DNA from: Pseudomonas hunanensis
GTDB lineage: Bacteria > Pseudomonadota > Gammaproteobacteria > Pseudomonadales > Pseudomonadaceae
Reading direction: 5' to 3'
DNA length: 64,000 bases
NCBI RefSeq assembly: GCF_013393325.1
Contig: NZ_QJRC01000084.1
Coordinates: 1-64,000 of the forward strand
The translations under genes were made by a program, and so were the position numbers. Under the pieces are notes generated by a model. That model made no database searches, had not been told where the DNA came from, and saw only the letters and a list, made by a program, of their open reading frames with translations. Shown piece after piece: positions 43,381-54,618 of the stretch. Each line of letters opens with the position of its first letter. Within the stretch, counting starts at the first letter, position 1.

Positions 43381-43533
43381 CGGCTGGTAGAGGCAACAAA
43401 AGACCGCGCACAATCAGCTAACGCCCCCAACCAAGCAGAAATTCGAGTAAAACTTTGTAAGGTTGGCGCTGCTTATCCCATAATGTGCCACCAGAGACAT
43501 TGGCCGCAGCTTTGCAGAGGTAAGTCGATCCCC

Positions 43534-44079
43534 ATGAACCGCACCGGCCGCGCCCTGACCCTGGGCTGCCTGTTGCTTCTTCAGCCCCTGCTGGCCTTGG
43601 CGGAGGGCGGTAACTCGTTGCTGATTCCGGCGACGGGCCGCTGCACCTTGAACGTTCAGCCTGAAGACCTGGCAAACGCCCTCAAGGCCTGTGAGCAGAC
43701 GGCAACCGCGGGGGATGCCCAGGCGCAGTTCGAACTGGGCGAGTACTACTACACGCAAACGCCAAAAAAACTCGACAAAGCCCTGGACTGGTTCCAGAAG
43801 GCTTCGCTGCAAGGCCAGGCTGATGCCCAGTATCGCCTGGGTGCCATGTTCTTCCATGGTGAAGGGGTCAAGGCCAACAACGTACAGGCCTACATTCTGC
43901 TGAAGATGGCCGCGGTCAATGGCGCCGAAGATGCGCTGGACATGGCCGACGAAGTGACCGAGCAAATGCCCCGCGACGAGCTGGAGCATGCCACCCAGGT
44001 GCTCGGCCAGATCTTCCGCAAATACCTGCTGGAACTGCAGAACGCCGAAGGCCGCACGCCGTTCTCGCCACTCCCCTGA
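43534..44079 (+). CDS. Exported Sel1-repeat (TPR-like) protein
   Basis: A 181-residue protein with a signal peptide (about 1-24, ending LLALA). At least two Sel1-like repeats follow: GDAQAQFELGEYYYTQTPKKL...ALDWFQKASLQG and ADAQYRLGAMFFHGEG...AYILLKMAA. A single Cys pair (RCTLN and KACEQ) near the N-terminus could form a disulfide. ATG 43534 has GAGGTAAG upstream. It probably mediates protein contacts in the periplasm; no function is known. It converges with DUF1820, 3 bases apart. Confidence 0.85.
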   Translation: MNRTGRALTLGCLLLLQPLLALAEGGNSLLIPATGRCTLNVQPEDLANALKACEQTATAGDAQAQFELGEYYYTQTPKKLDKALDWFQKASLQGQADAQYRLGAMFFHGEGVKANNVQAYILLKMAAVNGAEDALDMADEVTEQMPRDELEHATQVLGQIFRKYLLELQNAEGRTPFSPLP

Positions 44080-44082
44080 GGG

Positions 44083-44409
44083 TTACTTTTCCGGCATCGG
44101 CATCGGGAACGGCATGACATTGCCGCCACCCTTGGCTTCGCTGATTTTCGCCGTGCCCAGTCGCTCCACCTCATCGATGCGCACAATCGCATGCATCGGC
44201 ACGAAACTGCGGATAACGCCCTCGAACTGGCTCTTGAGCTTCTCCTCGCTCGGGTCCACCACCAGTTGCGAGCGCTCGCCGAACACGAACTCCTCGATTT
44301 CCAGAAAACCCCATAGGTCGCTCTGGTAGATCTGCTTGGCGTACATCTCGAAGACCTGCCCCTGGTTGAGGAAGATCACTTTATAGATGGCAGGTTCGCG
44401 TTTGCTCAT
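44083..44409 (-). CDS. DUF1820 family protein
   Basis: A 108-residue soluble protein that starts MSKREPAIYKVIFLNQGQVF and ends with a proline-rich tail (MPFPMPMPEK). Such small proteins are widespread in gammaproteobacteria with no known role. ATG 44409 is chosen from family-like N-terminus; its ribosome-binding site is weak and longer frames run into a REP repeat. Confidence 0.83.
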   Translation of the reverse strand: MSKREPAIYKVIFLNQGQVFEMYAKQIYQSDLWGFLEIEEFVFGERSQLVVDPSEEKLKSQFEGVIRSFVPMHAIVRIDEVERLGTAKISEAKGGGNVMPFPMPMPEK

Positions 44410-44458
44410 GTTCGACGGGATAACACATGCGTAAGAAAAGGCGGGCATCATAGCAGTG

Positions 44459-44494
44459 CCGGCCTGCTCGCGGGTAAACCCGCGACGAGGCCGG
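44459..44494. repeat. REP palindrome upstream of DUF1820
   Basis: This is a near-perfect nested hairpin: CCGGCCT (44459-44465) with AGGCCGG (44488-44494), and inside it CGCGGGT/ACCCGCG. It is the classic P. putida REP form with GGTAAACC at its centre. Confidence 0.85.
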
Positions 44495-44597
44495 AACAGG
44501 CCGCACATACCGTTGAACGTTTCAGTGCTTTCGCCACTGCCATTCAAGGGTTATTCTTGAGTTCACATCCATCGCCGTCGAGCGGCTAAAAACGACC

Positions 44598-45596
44598 TTG
44601 AACGCACCCATAGAACCCCATCGTTTCATCCTCGAGCCCTTCGAGGCCCACCGTTTCGCCAACTTGTGCGGCCAGTTCGACGAGCACCTGCGCCTGATCG
44701 AACAGCGCCTGGCCATCGAAATCCGCAACCGCGGCAATCAGTTCGAACTGATCGGCGAACCCAGGACCACCTCCGCTGCCGAACAGCTGCTGCGCCGTCT
44801 CTACCGCGAGACCAAGGCCACCGACCTGTCGCCGGAAACCGTGCACCTGTACCTGCAGGAATCGGCTGTCGAGAACATCGACAACCCGGCCGTCAACGAG
44901 GTCAGCGTGTCGTTGCGCACGCGCAAGGGCAACATCCGCCCGCGCGGGCTCAACCAGCAGCGCTACGTGAAGGAAATCCTGGCCAACGACATCAACTTCG
45001 GCATCGGCCCGGCCGGTACCGGCAAGACCTACCTGGCCGTGGCCTGCGCCGTGGACGCGCTGGAGCGCGAACAGGTGCGCCGCATCCTGCTGGTGCGCCC
45101 GGCGGTCGAGGCGGGTGAAAAGCTCGGCTTCCTGCCCGGCGACCTGGCACAGAAGATCGACCCGTACCTGCGCCCACTGTACGACGCGCTGTACGAAATG
45201 CTCGGCTTCGAGCACGTGGCCAAGCTGATCGAACGCCAGGTGATCGAGATCGCCCCGCTGGCCTACATGCGTGGCCGCACCCTGAACAACAGCTTCATCA
45301 TCCTCGACGAAAGCCAGAACACCACGCTGGAACAGATGAAAATGTTCCTCACCCGCATCGGCTTCGGCTCCACGGCGGTGATCACCGGTGACATCACCCA
45401 GGTCGACCTGCCACGGGGCACCAAGTCGGGCCTGGCACACGTCATCGAGGTGCTCGAGGACGTTCCGGGTATCAGCTTCACCCACTTCCAACCCAAAGAT
45501 GTGGTTCGTCACCCACTGGTGCAGCGCATCGTCGAGGCCTACGACCGCTTCGAAGGCCGCCAGAACAAGCCCGAGGCGCCCGGCAAAGATGCTTGA
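44598..45596 (+). CDS. phoH: PhoH-like ATPase
   Basis: A 332-residue P-loop ATPase of the YbeZ/PhoH family, linked to YbeY in rRNA maturation. An N-terminal region (about 1-110) is followed by Walker [21 protein letters not shown], then [15 protein letters not shown]/sensor-like [10 protein letters not shown], Walker [10 protein letters not shown], and [12 protein letters not shown]. The start is TTG 44598 (family N-terminus NAPIEPHRF follows at once); no strong ribosome-binding site is seen. Its end overlaps ybeY by 8 bases. Confidence 0.92.
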   Translation: MNAPIEPHRFILEPFEAHRFANLCGQFDEHLRLIEQRLAIEIRNRGNQFELIGEPRTTSAAEQLLRRLYRETKATDLSPETVHLYLQESAVENIDNPAVNEVSVSLRTRKGNIRPRGLNQQRYVKEILANDINFGIGPAGTGKTYLAVACAVDALEREQVRRILLVRPAVEAGEKLGFLPGDLAQKIDPYLRPLYDALYEMLGFEHVAKLIERQVIEIAPLAYMRGRTLNNSFIILDESQNTTLEQMKMFLTRIGFGSTAVITGDITQVDLPRGTKSGLAHVIEVLEDVPGISFTHFQPKDVVRHPLVQRIVEAYDRFEGRQNKPEAPGKDA

Positions 45597-46062
45597 ACTT
45601 GATATCCAACGGGCCACGGATGCCGCCGCCCCGGATGACGCCGCCTTCCGCCGCTGGTGCGAACTGGCCCTGCGCCAGCGCACCGCCGACTCTGAAATGA
45701 CCATTCGCCTGGTCGACGAAGCCGAAGGCCGCGAACTGAACCACACCTACCGGCACAAAGACTACGCGACCAACGTGCTGTCGTTCCCGGCCGATGTGCC
45801 CGATGACCTGCTCGATATCCCGCTACTGGGCGACCTGGTGATCTGCGTGGCGGTGGTCGAGCGCGAAGCGGCCGAACAGGGCAAATCGCTGGACGCGCAC
45901 TGGGCACACCTGGTCATGCACGGTTGCCTGCACCTGCTCGGCTACGACCACATCGAGGATGAGGAAGCCGAGGAAATGGAAGGCCTGGAACGGGAATTGC
46001 TGGCAGAACTGGGTCACCCCGACCCGTACGCCGATGATGAAACCGACACAATCACACACTGA
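45589..46062 (+). CDS. ybeY: Endoribonuclease YbeY (rRNA maturation factor)
   Basis: A zinc-dependent RNase for 16S rRNA 3'-end processing and 70S quality control. It is 157 residues. The zinc motif is [11 protein letters not shown] (three His), preceded by the substrate stretch [12 protein letters not shown] and GDLVIC. ATG 45589 overlaps the last 8 bases of phoH, and the two proteins act together. An acidic C-terminal tail ([12 protein letters not shown]) is normal for the family. Confidence 0.95.
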   Translation: MLELDIQRATDAAAPDDAAFRRWCELALRQRTADSEMTIRLVDEAEGRELNHTYRHKDYATNVLSFPADVPDDLLDIPLLGDLVICVAVVEREAAEQGKSLDAHWAHLVMHGCLHLLGYDHIEDEEAEEMEGLERELLAELGHPDPYADDETDTITH

Positions 46063-46087
46063 TACACGAAGGATCACGAGAACCGCC

Positions 46088-46927
46088 ATGAGCGAAGATC
46101 GATCGAGCAACGGGCAGAAGTCCTGGTTGGGTAAACTGACCCAGGCTTTTGCCCATGAGCCGAAAAACCGCCAGGAGCTGCTTGAGCTGCTGCGCGAAGC
46201 CCATCAGAACAAACTGCTGGACAGCGAAGCACTGACCATCGTCGAAGGCGCCATCCAGGTCGCCGACCTGCAGGTGCGCGACATCATGGTGCCGCGCTCG
46301 CAGATGAACAGCATCAAGGCAGGTCAGTCGCCACGCGAGTTCCTGCCGGCGGTGATCGACGCCGCGCACTCGCGCTACCCGGTCATCGGCGAAAGCCATG
46401 ACGATGTGCTCGGCATCCTGCTCGCCAAAGACCTGCTGCCGTTGATCCTCAAAGAGAACGGCGACAGCTTCAACATCAAGGACCTGCTGCGCCCGGCCAC
46501 CTTCGTGCCCGAGTCCAAGCGCCTGAACGTGTTGCTGCGCGAGTTCCGCGCCAACCATAACCACATGGCCATCGTCATCGACGAATATGGCGGTGTAGCG
46601 GGCCTGGTCACCATCGAGGACGTGCTTGAGCAGATCGTCGGCGACATCGAGGACGAGCACGACGTCGAGGAAGACAGCTACATCAAGCCGCTGCCCAGCG
46701 GTGATTTCCTGGTCAAGGCGCTTACCCCGATCGAGAACTTCAACGAGTTCTTCGACAGCGAGTTCTCCGATGACGAGTTCGACACGGTCGGCGGCCTGGT
46801 GATGAGCGCCTTTGGCCACCTGCCCAAGCGCAACGAAACCACCGAGATCGGGTCTTACAAGTTCCGTATTCTCAACGCCGACAGCCGGCGGATACACTTG
46901 CTGCGCCTGACCCCGATCACCCGTTAA
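46088..46927 (+). CDS. corC: CorC-family CBS-domain protein (Mg/Co efflux)
   Basis: A 279-residue cytoplasmic protein (no CNNM membrane domain). It has two CBS domains (about 65-185: IMVPRSQMNSIKAGQ and HMAIVIDEYGGVAGLVTIED) and a C-terminal CorC_HlyC transporter-associated domain (about 200-279). It is implicated in magnesium/cobalt efflux and in envelope integrity in E. coli as YbeX. Third in phoH-ybeY-corC-lnt, with a 25-base gap before it and 8 bases to lnt. Confidence 0.93.
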   Translation: MSEDRSSNGQKSWLGKLTQAFAHEPKNRQELLELLREAHQNKLLDSEALTIVEGAIQVADLQVRDIMVPRSQMNSIKAGQSPREFLPAVIDAAHSRYPVIGESHDDVLGILLAKDLLPLILKENGDSFNIKDLLRPATFVPESKRLNVLLREFRANHNHMAIVIDEYGGVAGLVTIEDVLEQIVGDIEDEHDVEEDSYIKPLPSGDFLVKALTPIENFNEFFDSEFSDDEFDTVGGLVMSAFGHLPKRNETTEIGSYKFRILNADSRRIHLLRLTPITR

Positions 46928-46935
46928 GGACAAAC

Positions 46936-48453
46936 ATGCGTTGGATCACCCGCCCCGGCTGGCCCGGTAACCTGCTGGCCCTGGCGGCCGGTGCTTCCAC
47001 CCTACTGGCCTTGGCGCCGTTCGACATCTGGCCGCTGGCCGTGCTGTCCATCGCCATGCTCTACCTCGGCTTGCGCGAGCTCAGCCCGCGCCAGGCCATG
47101 TGGCGTGGCTGGTGGTTCGGTTTTGGCCTGTATGGCGCTGGCACCTGGTGGATCTACGTCAGCATGAACACCTATGGCGGCGCCTCGCCGCTGTTGGCCA
47201 TTCTGCTGCTGTTGGCGTTTTTCGCCGCCCTGGCGTGGTTCTTTGCCCTGCCCACCTGGTTATGGGCGCGCTGGCTACGGCGCAACGAAGCGCCACTGGC
47301 CGACGCCCTGTGCTTCGCCGCCCTGTGGCTGCTGCAAGAGGCCTTCCGCGGCTGGTTCCTGACCGGTTTCCCTTGGCTCTACGCCGGCTACAGCCAGCTG
47401 GACGGCCCACTGGCCGGCCTGGCACCGCTGGGCGGCGTGTGGCTCATATCCTTCACCCTGGCCCTCACCGCTGCCCTGCTGTGCAACCTGCACCGCCTGC
47501 GCGCCCGCCCCTCGTTCCTGGCGGTGGCCACTGTACTGCTACTGGCCCCTTGGGTGCTGGGCCTGGCGCTCAAGGGCCATGCCTGGACCAAGCCGGCTGG
47601 CGACCCGCTGAAAGTGGCGGCAATCCAGGGCAACGTCGAGCAGGACCTGAAATGGGACCCGGCACACATCGACGCACAACTGGCGCTGTACCGCGACCTG
47701 AGCTTCAGCTCCAAGCCGGTGGACCTGTTGGTGTGGCCGGAAACTGCAGTGCCGGTACTCAAGGACCAGGCGCAAGGCTACATCGACGTGATGGGGCGCT
47801 TCGCCGCCGAGCGGCATTCGGCACTGATCACCGGCGTGCCGGTGCGTGAAGAAGTGCATCACCAGCGCCGCTACTACAACGGCATCACCGTCACCGGCGA
47901 AGGCGATGGCACCTACCTCAAGCAGAAGCTGGTGCCGTTTGGCGAATATGTACCGCTGCAAGACCTGCTGCGTGGCGCCATCGAGTTCTTCAACCTGCCC
48001 ATGTCGGACTTTGCCCGCGGGCCGGAAGACCAGCCGCTGCTGCAGGCCAAGGGTTACCAGATTGCGCCGTACATCTGTTATGAGGTGGTCTACCCCGAGT
48101 TCGCCGCCGGTCTGGCCGCGCGCAGCGACCTGCTGCTGACCATCAGCAACGATACCTGGTTCGGCAAATCGATCGGCCCCTTGCAGCACCTGCAGATGGC
48201 CCAGATGCGCGCACTGGAAGCCGGCCGCTGGATGATCCGCGCTACCAACAACGGCGTGACTGCGCTGATCGACCCATTTGGCCGCATTACCACGCAGATT
48301 CCGCAGTTCCAGCAAGCCGTGCTGTATGGCGAAGTGGTGCCGATGCAGCAACTGACGCCTTACCTGCAATGGCGTTCGTGGCCGCTGGCGATTGTCTGTG
48401 CGCTGCTGCTGGGTTGGGCGTTGCTGGCAGGCCGCATAGCCAAAACCGTCTGA
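46936..48453 (+). CDS. lnt: Apolipoprotein N-acyltransferase
   Basis: Adds the third acyl chain to lipoproteins in the inner membrane. It is 505 residues. Multiple N-terminal helices are followed by a periplasmic nitrilase domain. The catalytic triad is visible: Glu in VWPETAVPV, Lys in KQKLVPFGEYVP, Cys in YICYEVVYPEF. A C-terminal helix closes the protein. Last gene of the phoH operon; a strong 9-bp hairpin lies downstream. Confidence 0.96.
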   Translation: MRWITRPGWPGNLLALAAGASTLLALAPFDIWPLAVLSIAMLYLGLRELSPRQAMWRGWWFGFGLYGAGTWWIYVSMNTYGGASPLLAILLLLAFFAALAWFFALPTWLWARWLRRNEAPLADALCFAALWLLQEAFRGWFLTGFPWLYAGYSQLDGPLAGLAPLGGVWLISFTLALTAALLCNLHRLRARPSFLAVATVLLLAPWVLGLALKGHAWTKPAGDPLKVAAIQGNVEQDLKWDPAHIDAQLALYRDLSFSSKPVDLLVWPETAVPVLKDQAQGYIDVMGRFAAERHSALITGVPVREEVHHQRRYYNGITVTGEGDGTYLKQKLVPFGEYVPLQDLLRGAIEFFNLPMSDFARGPEDQPLLQAKGYQIAPYICYEVVYPEFAAGLAARSDLLLTISNDTWFGKSIGPLQHLQMAQMRALEAGRWMIRATNNGVTALIDPFGRITTQIPQFQQAVLYGEVVPMQQLTPYLQWRSWPLAIVCALLLGWALLAGRIAKTV

Positions 48454-48462
48454 TTGGCGATA

Positions 48463-48485
48463 CGCGCTCCCACAGAGGGAGCGCG
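48463..48485. terminator. Hairpin between the convergent lnt and ydcF-like genes
   Basis: A perfect 9-bp stem CGCGCTCCC/GGGAGCGCG (48463-48471 with 48477-48485) with a 5-base loop sits 10 bases past each stop codon. It lacks a T-run on either strand. It may slow both polymerases or protect both 3' ends. Confidence 0.55.
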
Positions 48486-48495
48486 AGCCGGTGAA

Positions 48496-49257
48496 TCAGT
48501 AGAACACCCGATACCCCACCAACCCCACCAATTCATTGAGCAACTGCCCGCTCTGCCACATCGCCCGACTCTCCGGCAGCAAACCGGCAAACGGCCGCGC
48601 ATGATCGCGCCCCAGGAACCCCACCGGCGCCGACACCACCTCGAACCCCGCCTGTTCAAAGCTCCAGCGCGAGCGTTGCATGTGCCAGGCCTGGGTTACC
48701 AGCACCACCCGGCGAATCCCCAACGGCTGCAGCACCTTGGCCGTCAGCTGGGCATTTTCCCAGGTCGTGCGGCTGGCCTCTTCGCGCCACTTCACCGCGA
48801 CAGCGAAGTCTTCCTGCAGGCGATCAGCCATCAGCAGTGCCTCACTGGGCGGCGTGCCGTAATGTAGCCCGCCACTGGTCAACACTGGCAGGCCCGAGGC
48901 CTTGGCCAATCGCGCAGCAAAGCGCATGCGCTCAAGTGCCGTCGCGGTGGGCTGGTCACTGCCACCCCAAGCCGGGTCGCCACGTTCACGTCCCGCGCCC
49001 AACACCACTATGGCATCGGCCCGGCTCGCAAGGCCCACCCAGTCGCCCACCGCCAACGGCGGCTCGGTCTCCAGCTGCCGAGCCGTTTCCTGCACCACCA
49101 GCGGCAGGCTCATCAACCATAAGCCACCCAATCCCACGGCAAAGCACAGCGCCGCCAGCCGTGGCCGCCGCGTACGCAGCCACCAAGCCACAAGCAGCAG
49201 CAGGAACAAGACGCCCGGCGGCATCAGCCATTGTTTGATGAAAAATCGGATCGGCAT
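48496..49257 (-). CDS. YdcF-family (DUF218, ElyC/SanA-like) membrane protein
   Basis: A 253-residue protein with two N-terminal hydrophobic helices (about 8-25 and 33-52) and a DUF218 domain in the periplasm. DUF218 marks are ADAIVVLGAG, VLTSGGLHYG, EASRTTWENAQLTA and VTQAWHMQRSRW. ElyC is tied to peptidoglycan precursor recycling in E. coli. ATG 49257 sits 8 bases after AAGGAGG; the GTG three codons earlier overlaps that site. Converges with lnt. Confidence 0.87.
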   Translation of the reverse strand: MPIRFFIKQWLMPPGVLFLLLLVAWWLRTRRPRLAALCFAVGLGGLWLMSLPLVVQETARQLETEPPLAVGDWVGLASRADAIVVLGAGRERGDPAWGGSDQPTATALERMRFAARLAKASGLPVLTSGGLHYGTPPSEALLMADRLQEDFAVAVKWREEASRTTWENAQLTAKVLQPLGIRRVVLVTQAWHMQRSRWSFEQAGFEVVSAPVGFLGRDHARPFAGLLPESRAMWQSGQLLNELVGLVGYRVFY

Positions 49258-49294
49258 CGGCCACACCTCCTTCGCAGGCGTGCAGCCTAGAAGG

Positions 49295-49330
49295 ATCGAC
49301 GCCGGTCAACAAGTGCGCTCCGGCGTCGAT
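49295..49330. repeat. 11-bp perfect inverted repeat downstream of an unknown gene
   Basis: ATCGACGCCGG (49295-49305) and CCGGCGTCGAT (49320-49330) are separated by 14 bases. It lies between the ydcF-like gene start and the end of the hypothetical gene at 49391. It could be a terminator without a U-tract or a regulator site. Confidence 0.4.
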
Positions 49331-49390
49331 CTGAGTTGTGTGATATTGAAGAACCGGCGCGCGATGGCCTGCGCCTGGCGTCCTGAACGG

Positions 49391-49705
49391 CTAGCGATGT
49401 GGCAGCGTCCTGGATCTCGCCGTACTGGCGGGGCGTTTCTTGTCCTTGAGCCAAATGATCTTGGCCGATGTCGGCTCCGCTTGTGGGTAACTGCCAACAG
49501 AGGCATTGTGGCGCTCCGGGAGGGATTCCAGGTAGGCCCTGATCACTTCGAACTCTGCGTGGCTCAGGCCACGCAACTCCAGCTCGGCTGGCATCTCGTC
49601 GCGCAATCGTACCGAGGTCCTGGCCACTTCCAGTGCCAGGCCAAGCCGGTCGATCAGGCGTTCGTAAAGCTCCGGTTTCATAGCGGGTAGCTGCGTCTCT
49701 CCCAT
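49391..49705 (-). CDS. Hypothetical protein
   Basis: A 104-residue protein I do not recognise. The first two thirds are amphipathic and helical, rich in Glu, Leu and Arg (RLIDRLGLALEVARTSVRLR); the last third is basic and probably disordered (KDKKRPASTARSR). GAGGTGAA lies about 4-9 bases before ATG 49705, so translation is likely. It lies alone between ydcF and leuS, divergent from leuS. The 228-base gap to leuS holds only the leader region. Confidence 0.6.
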   Translation of the reverse strand: MGETQLPAMKPELYERLIDRLGLALEVARTSVRLRDEMPAELELRGLSHAEFEVIRAYLESLPERHNASVGSYPQAEPTSAKIIWLKDKKRPASTARSRTLPHR

Positions 49706-49756
49706 CCGTTCACCTCATTGAAGATAAAGAATATCTCCCCCCACACCTGAGCTTAG

Positions 49757-52540
<2,784 letters not shown>

Positions 52541-52546
52541 TGAAAA

Positions 52547-52575
52547 CGCCCACCCGCATTGGCTGCGGGTGGGCG
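52547..52575. repeat. 12-bp hairpin between leuS and lptE
   Basis: A perfect 12-bp stem (52547-52558 with 52564-52575) with a 5-base loop starts 6 bases after the leuS stop and ends about 26 bases before lptE. It lacks a T-run, so it is more likely an RNA-stability or partial-termination element that lowers lptE-holA expression relative to leuS. Confidence 0.6.
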
Positions 52576-52601
52576 GAACAGGCCCACAAGGGAGCAACAA
52601 C

Positions 52602-53207
52602 ATGATCAAACGCAATTTGCTGGTAATCGGCCTGGCGGTCATGCTGAGCGCCTGCGGTTTCCAGCTGCGCGGCACCGGCTCCACCGAGCTGAGCGTGAAG
52701 GAAATGGACGTCAGCGCACGCAATGCCTACGGCCCGACCGTGGTTCAACTGCGTGAAGTGCTGGAACGTAGCGGCGTCAACGTGCACGCAGGTGCACCGT
52801 ATCGCCTGGTGCTGACCAACGAACAGGAGCGTGAGCGCTCGGCCACTTACAACAGTGGCAACCGTACCGCCGAGTACGAGCTGACCACAGAGCTGAACTA
52901 CAGCATCCAGGGCCTGAATAACCTGGAGCTGATGAGCGACAAGCTGGAAGTGCGCAAGATCTACGTGCGTGACGGCTCGAACATCACCGGTTCCGAGCAG
53001 GAAGCCAACCGCGCCCGTGAAGAAATGCGCCGCGACCTGGTCAACGGCATGGTCGTGCGTTTGCAAATGCTGACCCCGTCCCAGCTGGACGAGCTGCAGC
53101 GTAAAGCCGACGAGCGCGCCAAAGCCGAAGCTGCCGCGTTGGAGGCTGCCCGCCGCCAGCAAGCCGAAACACCTCAGCAATCGCCACTGGAAGTACCGGG
53201 CAACTAA
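52602..53207 (+). CDS. lptE: LPS-assembly lipoprotein LptE
   Basis: A 201-residue outer-membrane lipoprotein that plugs the LptD barrel and helps insert lipopolysaccharide. A lipoprotein signal ends in lipobox LSAC-G, followed by FQLRGTGS, the family's start. A C-terminal charged tail (ADERAKAEAAALEAARRQQ) extends the fold. GGGAG lies 7-8 bases before ATG 52602. Second gene of the leuS operon. Confidence 0.95.
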   Translation: MIKRNLLVIGLAVMLSACGFQLRGTGSTELSVKEMDVSARNAYGPTVVQLREVLERSGVNVHAGAPYRLVLTNEQERERSATYNSGNRTAEYELTTELNYSIQGLNNLELMSDKLEVRKIYVRDGSNITGSEQEANRAREEMRRDLVNGMVVRLQMLTPSQLDELQRKADERAKAEAAALEAARRQQAETPQQSPLEVPGN

Positions 53208-53246
53208 GCCCGTGCGGGGCGCCCTCGGGTGCCCCGCCTGTTCCCC

Positions 53247-54284
53247 ATGAAGCTCGCCCCCGCCCAACTCAACAAGCACCTGCAAGGCGCCCTGGCACCG
53301 GTCTACGTGGTCAGCGGCGACGACCCGCTGCTGTGCCAGGAAGCCGCCGACGCCATCCGCAATGCCGCGCGGCAGCAAGGTTTCGACGAACGCCAGGTAT
53401 TCAGTGCCGACGCCAACTTCGACTGGGGCACGCTGCTCCAGGCTGGCGCCAGCCTCTCGCTGTTCGCCCAACGCCGCCTGCTGGAACTGCGCCTGCCCTC
53501 GGGCAAGCCCGGTGACAAGGGCGCCGCCGCGCTGATGGAGTACTGCGCCAACCCTGCCGAAGACACCCTGCTGCTGATCAGCCTGCCCAAGCTCGACGGC
53601 AGTGCGCAGAAGACCAAGTGGGGCAAGGCATTGATCGAAGGCGCCCACTGCCAGTTCATCCAGATCTGGCCGGTGGATGTGCACCAGTTGCCGCAGTGGA
53701 TCAACCAGCGCCTGCAACAGGCCGGTTTATCAGCACAGCGTGACGCCGTCGACCTGATTGCCGCCCGTGTGGAAGGCAACCTGCTGGCAGCCGCGCAGGA
53801 AATCGAAAAGCTCAAATTGCTGGCCGAAGGCAGCCAGATCACCGTGGAAACCGTGCAGGCCGCCGTGGCCGACAGTGCCCGCTTCGATGTTTTCGGCCTG
53901 GTCGATGCCATTCTCAACGGCGAAGCTGCACATGCGCTGCGCATGCTCGAAGGCTTGCGCGGTGAGGGTGTGGAGCCGCCAGTCATCCTCTGGGCCCTGG
54001 CCCGCGAGCTGCGTCAGCTGGCTGGGTTGGCCCAACAGTTCAGCCAGGGCGTGCCGCTGGACAAAGCCTTCAGCCAGGCCCGCCCGCCTGTCTGGGACAA
54101 ACGCAGGCCGCTGGTCAGCAAGGCCCTGCAGCGCCTCTCGGCGCAGCGCTGGGCGCAGTTGCTGCAGGACGCCCAGCGCATCGATGCGCAAATCAAGGGC
54201 CAGGCCGAGGGATCGCCCTGGACGGGCCTGGCGCGGCTATCACTGTTGATGGCTGGGCAGCGCCTGACCCTCCCCCCTGAGTAA
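53247..54284 (+). CDS. holA: DNA polymerase III subunit delta
   Basis: Opens the beta clamp as part of the clamp loader. It is 345 residues. The N-terminal AAA+-like domain has VYVVSGDDPLLCQEAADAIR but no functional P-loop, as in all delta subunits. Domain II has VEGNLLAAAQEIEKLKLL and DSARFDVFGLVDAIL; the C-terminal collar domain ends LTLPPE. ATG 53247 matches the family start, but no strong ribosome-binding site precedes it; translation may depend on lptE. Confidence 0.95.
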   Translation: MKLAPAQLNKHLQGALAPVYVVSGDDPLLCQEAADAIRNAARQQGFDERQVFSADANFDWGTLLQAGASLSLFAQRRLLELRLPSGKPGDKGAAALMEYCANPAEDTLLLISLPKLDGSAQKTKWGKALIEGAHCQFIQIWPVDVHQLPQWINQRLQQAGLSAQRDAVDLIAARVEGNLLAAAQEIEKLKLLAEGSQITVETVQAAVADSARFDVFGLVDAILNGEAAHALRMLEGLRGEGVEPPVILWALARELRQLAGLAQQFSQGVPLDKAFSQARPPVWDKRRPLVSKALQRLSAQRWAQLLQDAQRIDAQIKGQAEGSPWTGLARLSLLMAGQRLTLPPE

Positions 54285-54287
54285 TGG

Positions 54288-54307
54288 GGGCTGCTTTGCA
54301 GCCCTTT
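54288..54307 (+). terminator. Hairpin terminator after holA
   Basis: GGGCTGC-TTT-GCAGCCC (54288-54304) is followed by TTT. It is derived from the half-REP sequence that recurs in this window and ends the leuS-lptE-holA unit, separating it from arfA. Confidence 0.6.
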
Positions 54308-54393
54308 CGCGGCCATAAACACAATCAATTGGCCCCACCCCGCACCACGCCCTACAGTGCGCCCCGAAACCCACCCAACCGGGGAACCCCGCC

Positions 54394-54558
54394 ATGAGCA
54401 AAAAGCCGAAAAAACACGGCCCCAACAAGGCCAAGTCGATCATCGCCCAGCCCCTGTTCCGCTGTCGCCAGGAACAACCCGACAAGGGCAAAGGCAGCTA
54501 CCGCCGCGAAGCCTTCCAATCGAGAGATTGGGAGGCTTCCTACTTTTTGGCGGCATGA
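54394..54558 (+). CDS. arfA: Alternative ribosome-rescue factor ArfA
   Basis: A 54-residue basic protein that rescues ribosomes stalled on mRNAs lacking a stop codon by recruiting RF2, as a backup to tmRNA. The family core is clear: PLFRCRQEQPDKGKGSYRRE, then FQSRDWEASYFLAA. The ATG is preceded by GGGGAA. The last part of the frame is also a 14-bp hairpin plus U-tract (54508-54548), the arrangement that in E. coli makes arfA mRNA itself non-stop so that ArfA is produced mainly when tmRNA fails. Compared with E. coli ArfA (72 residues) it lacks most of the long C-terminal tail that hairpin processing would remove. Confidence 0.92.
   Translation: MSKKPKKHGPNKAKSIIAQPLFRCRQEQPDKGKGSYRREAFQSRDWEASYFLAA
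54508..54548 (+). promoter_or_regulatory. Intragenic arfA hairpin (terminator or RNase III site)
   Basis: Arms 54508-54521 and 54526-54539 pair over 14 bp (one G-U) around a GAGA tetraloop, and TTTTT follows at 54544-54548. All of it lies before the arfA stop codon at 54556-54558. Transcription stopping in the T-run, or cleavage of the stem, would leave a message without a stop codon. Confidence 0.85.
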
Positions 54559-54618
54559 AAGCATCGCAAGCGCAGGCATGGTATGGTCGTCACCTGACCT
54601 GCAATTCTGGATCTGTGC

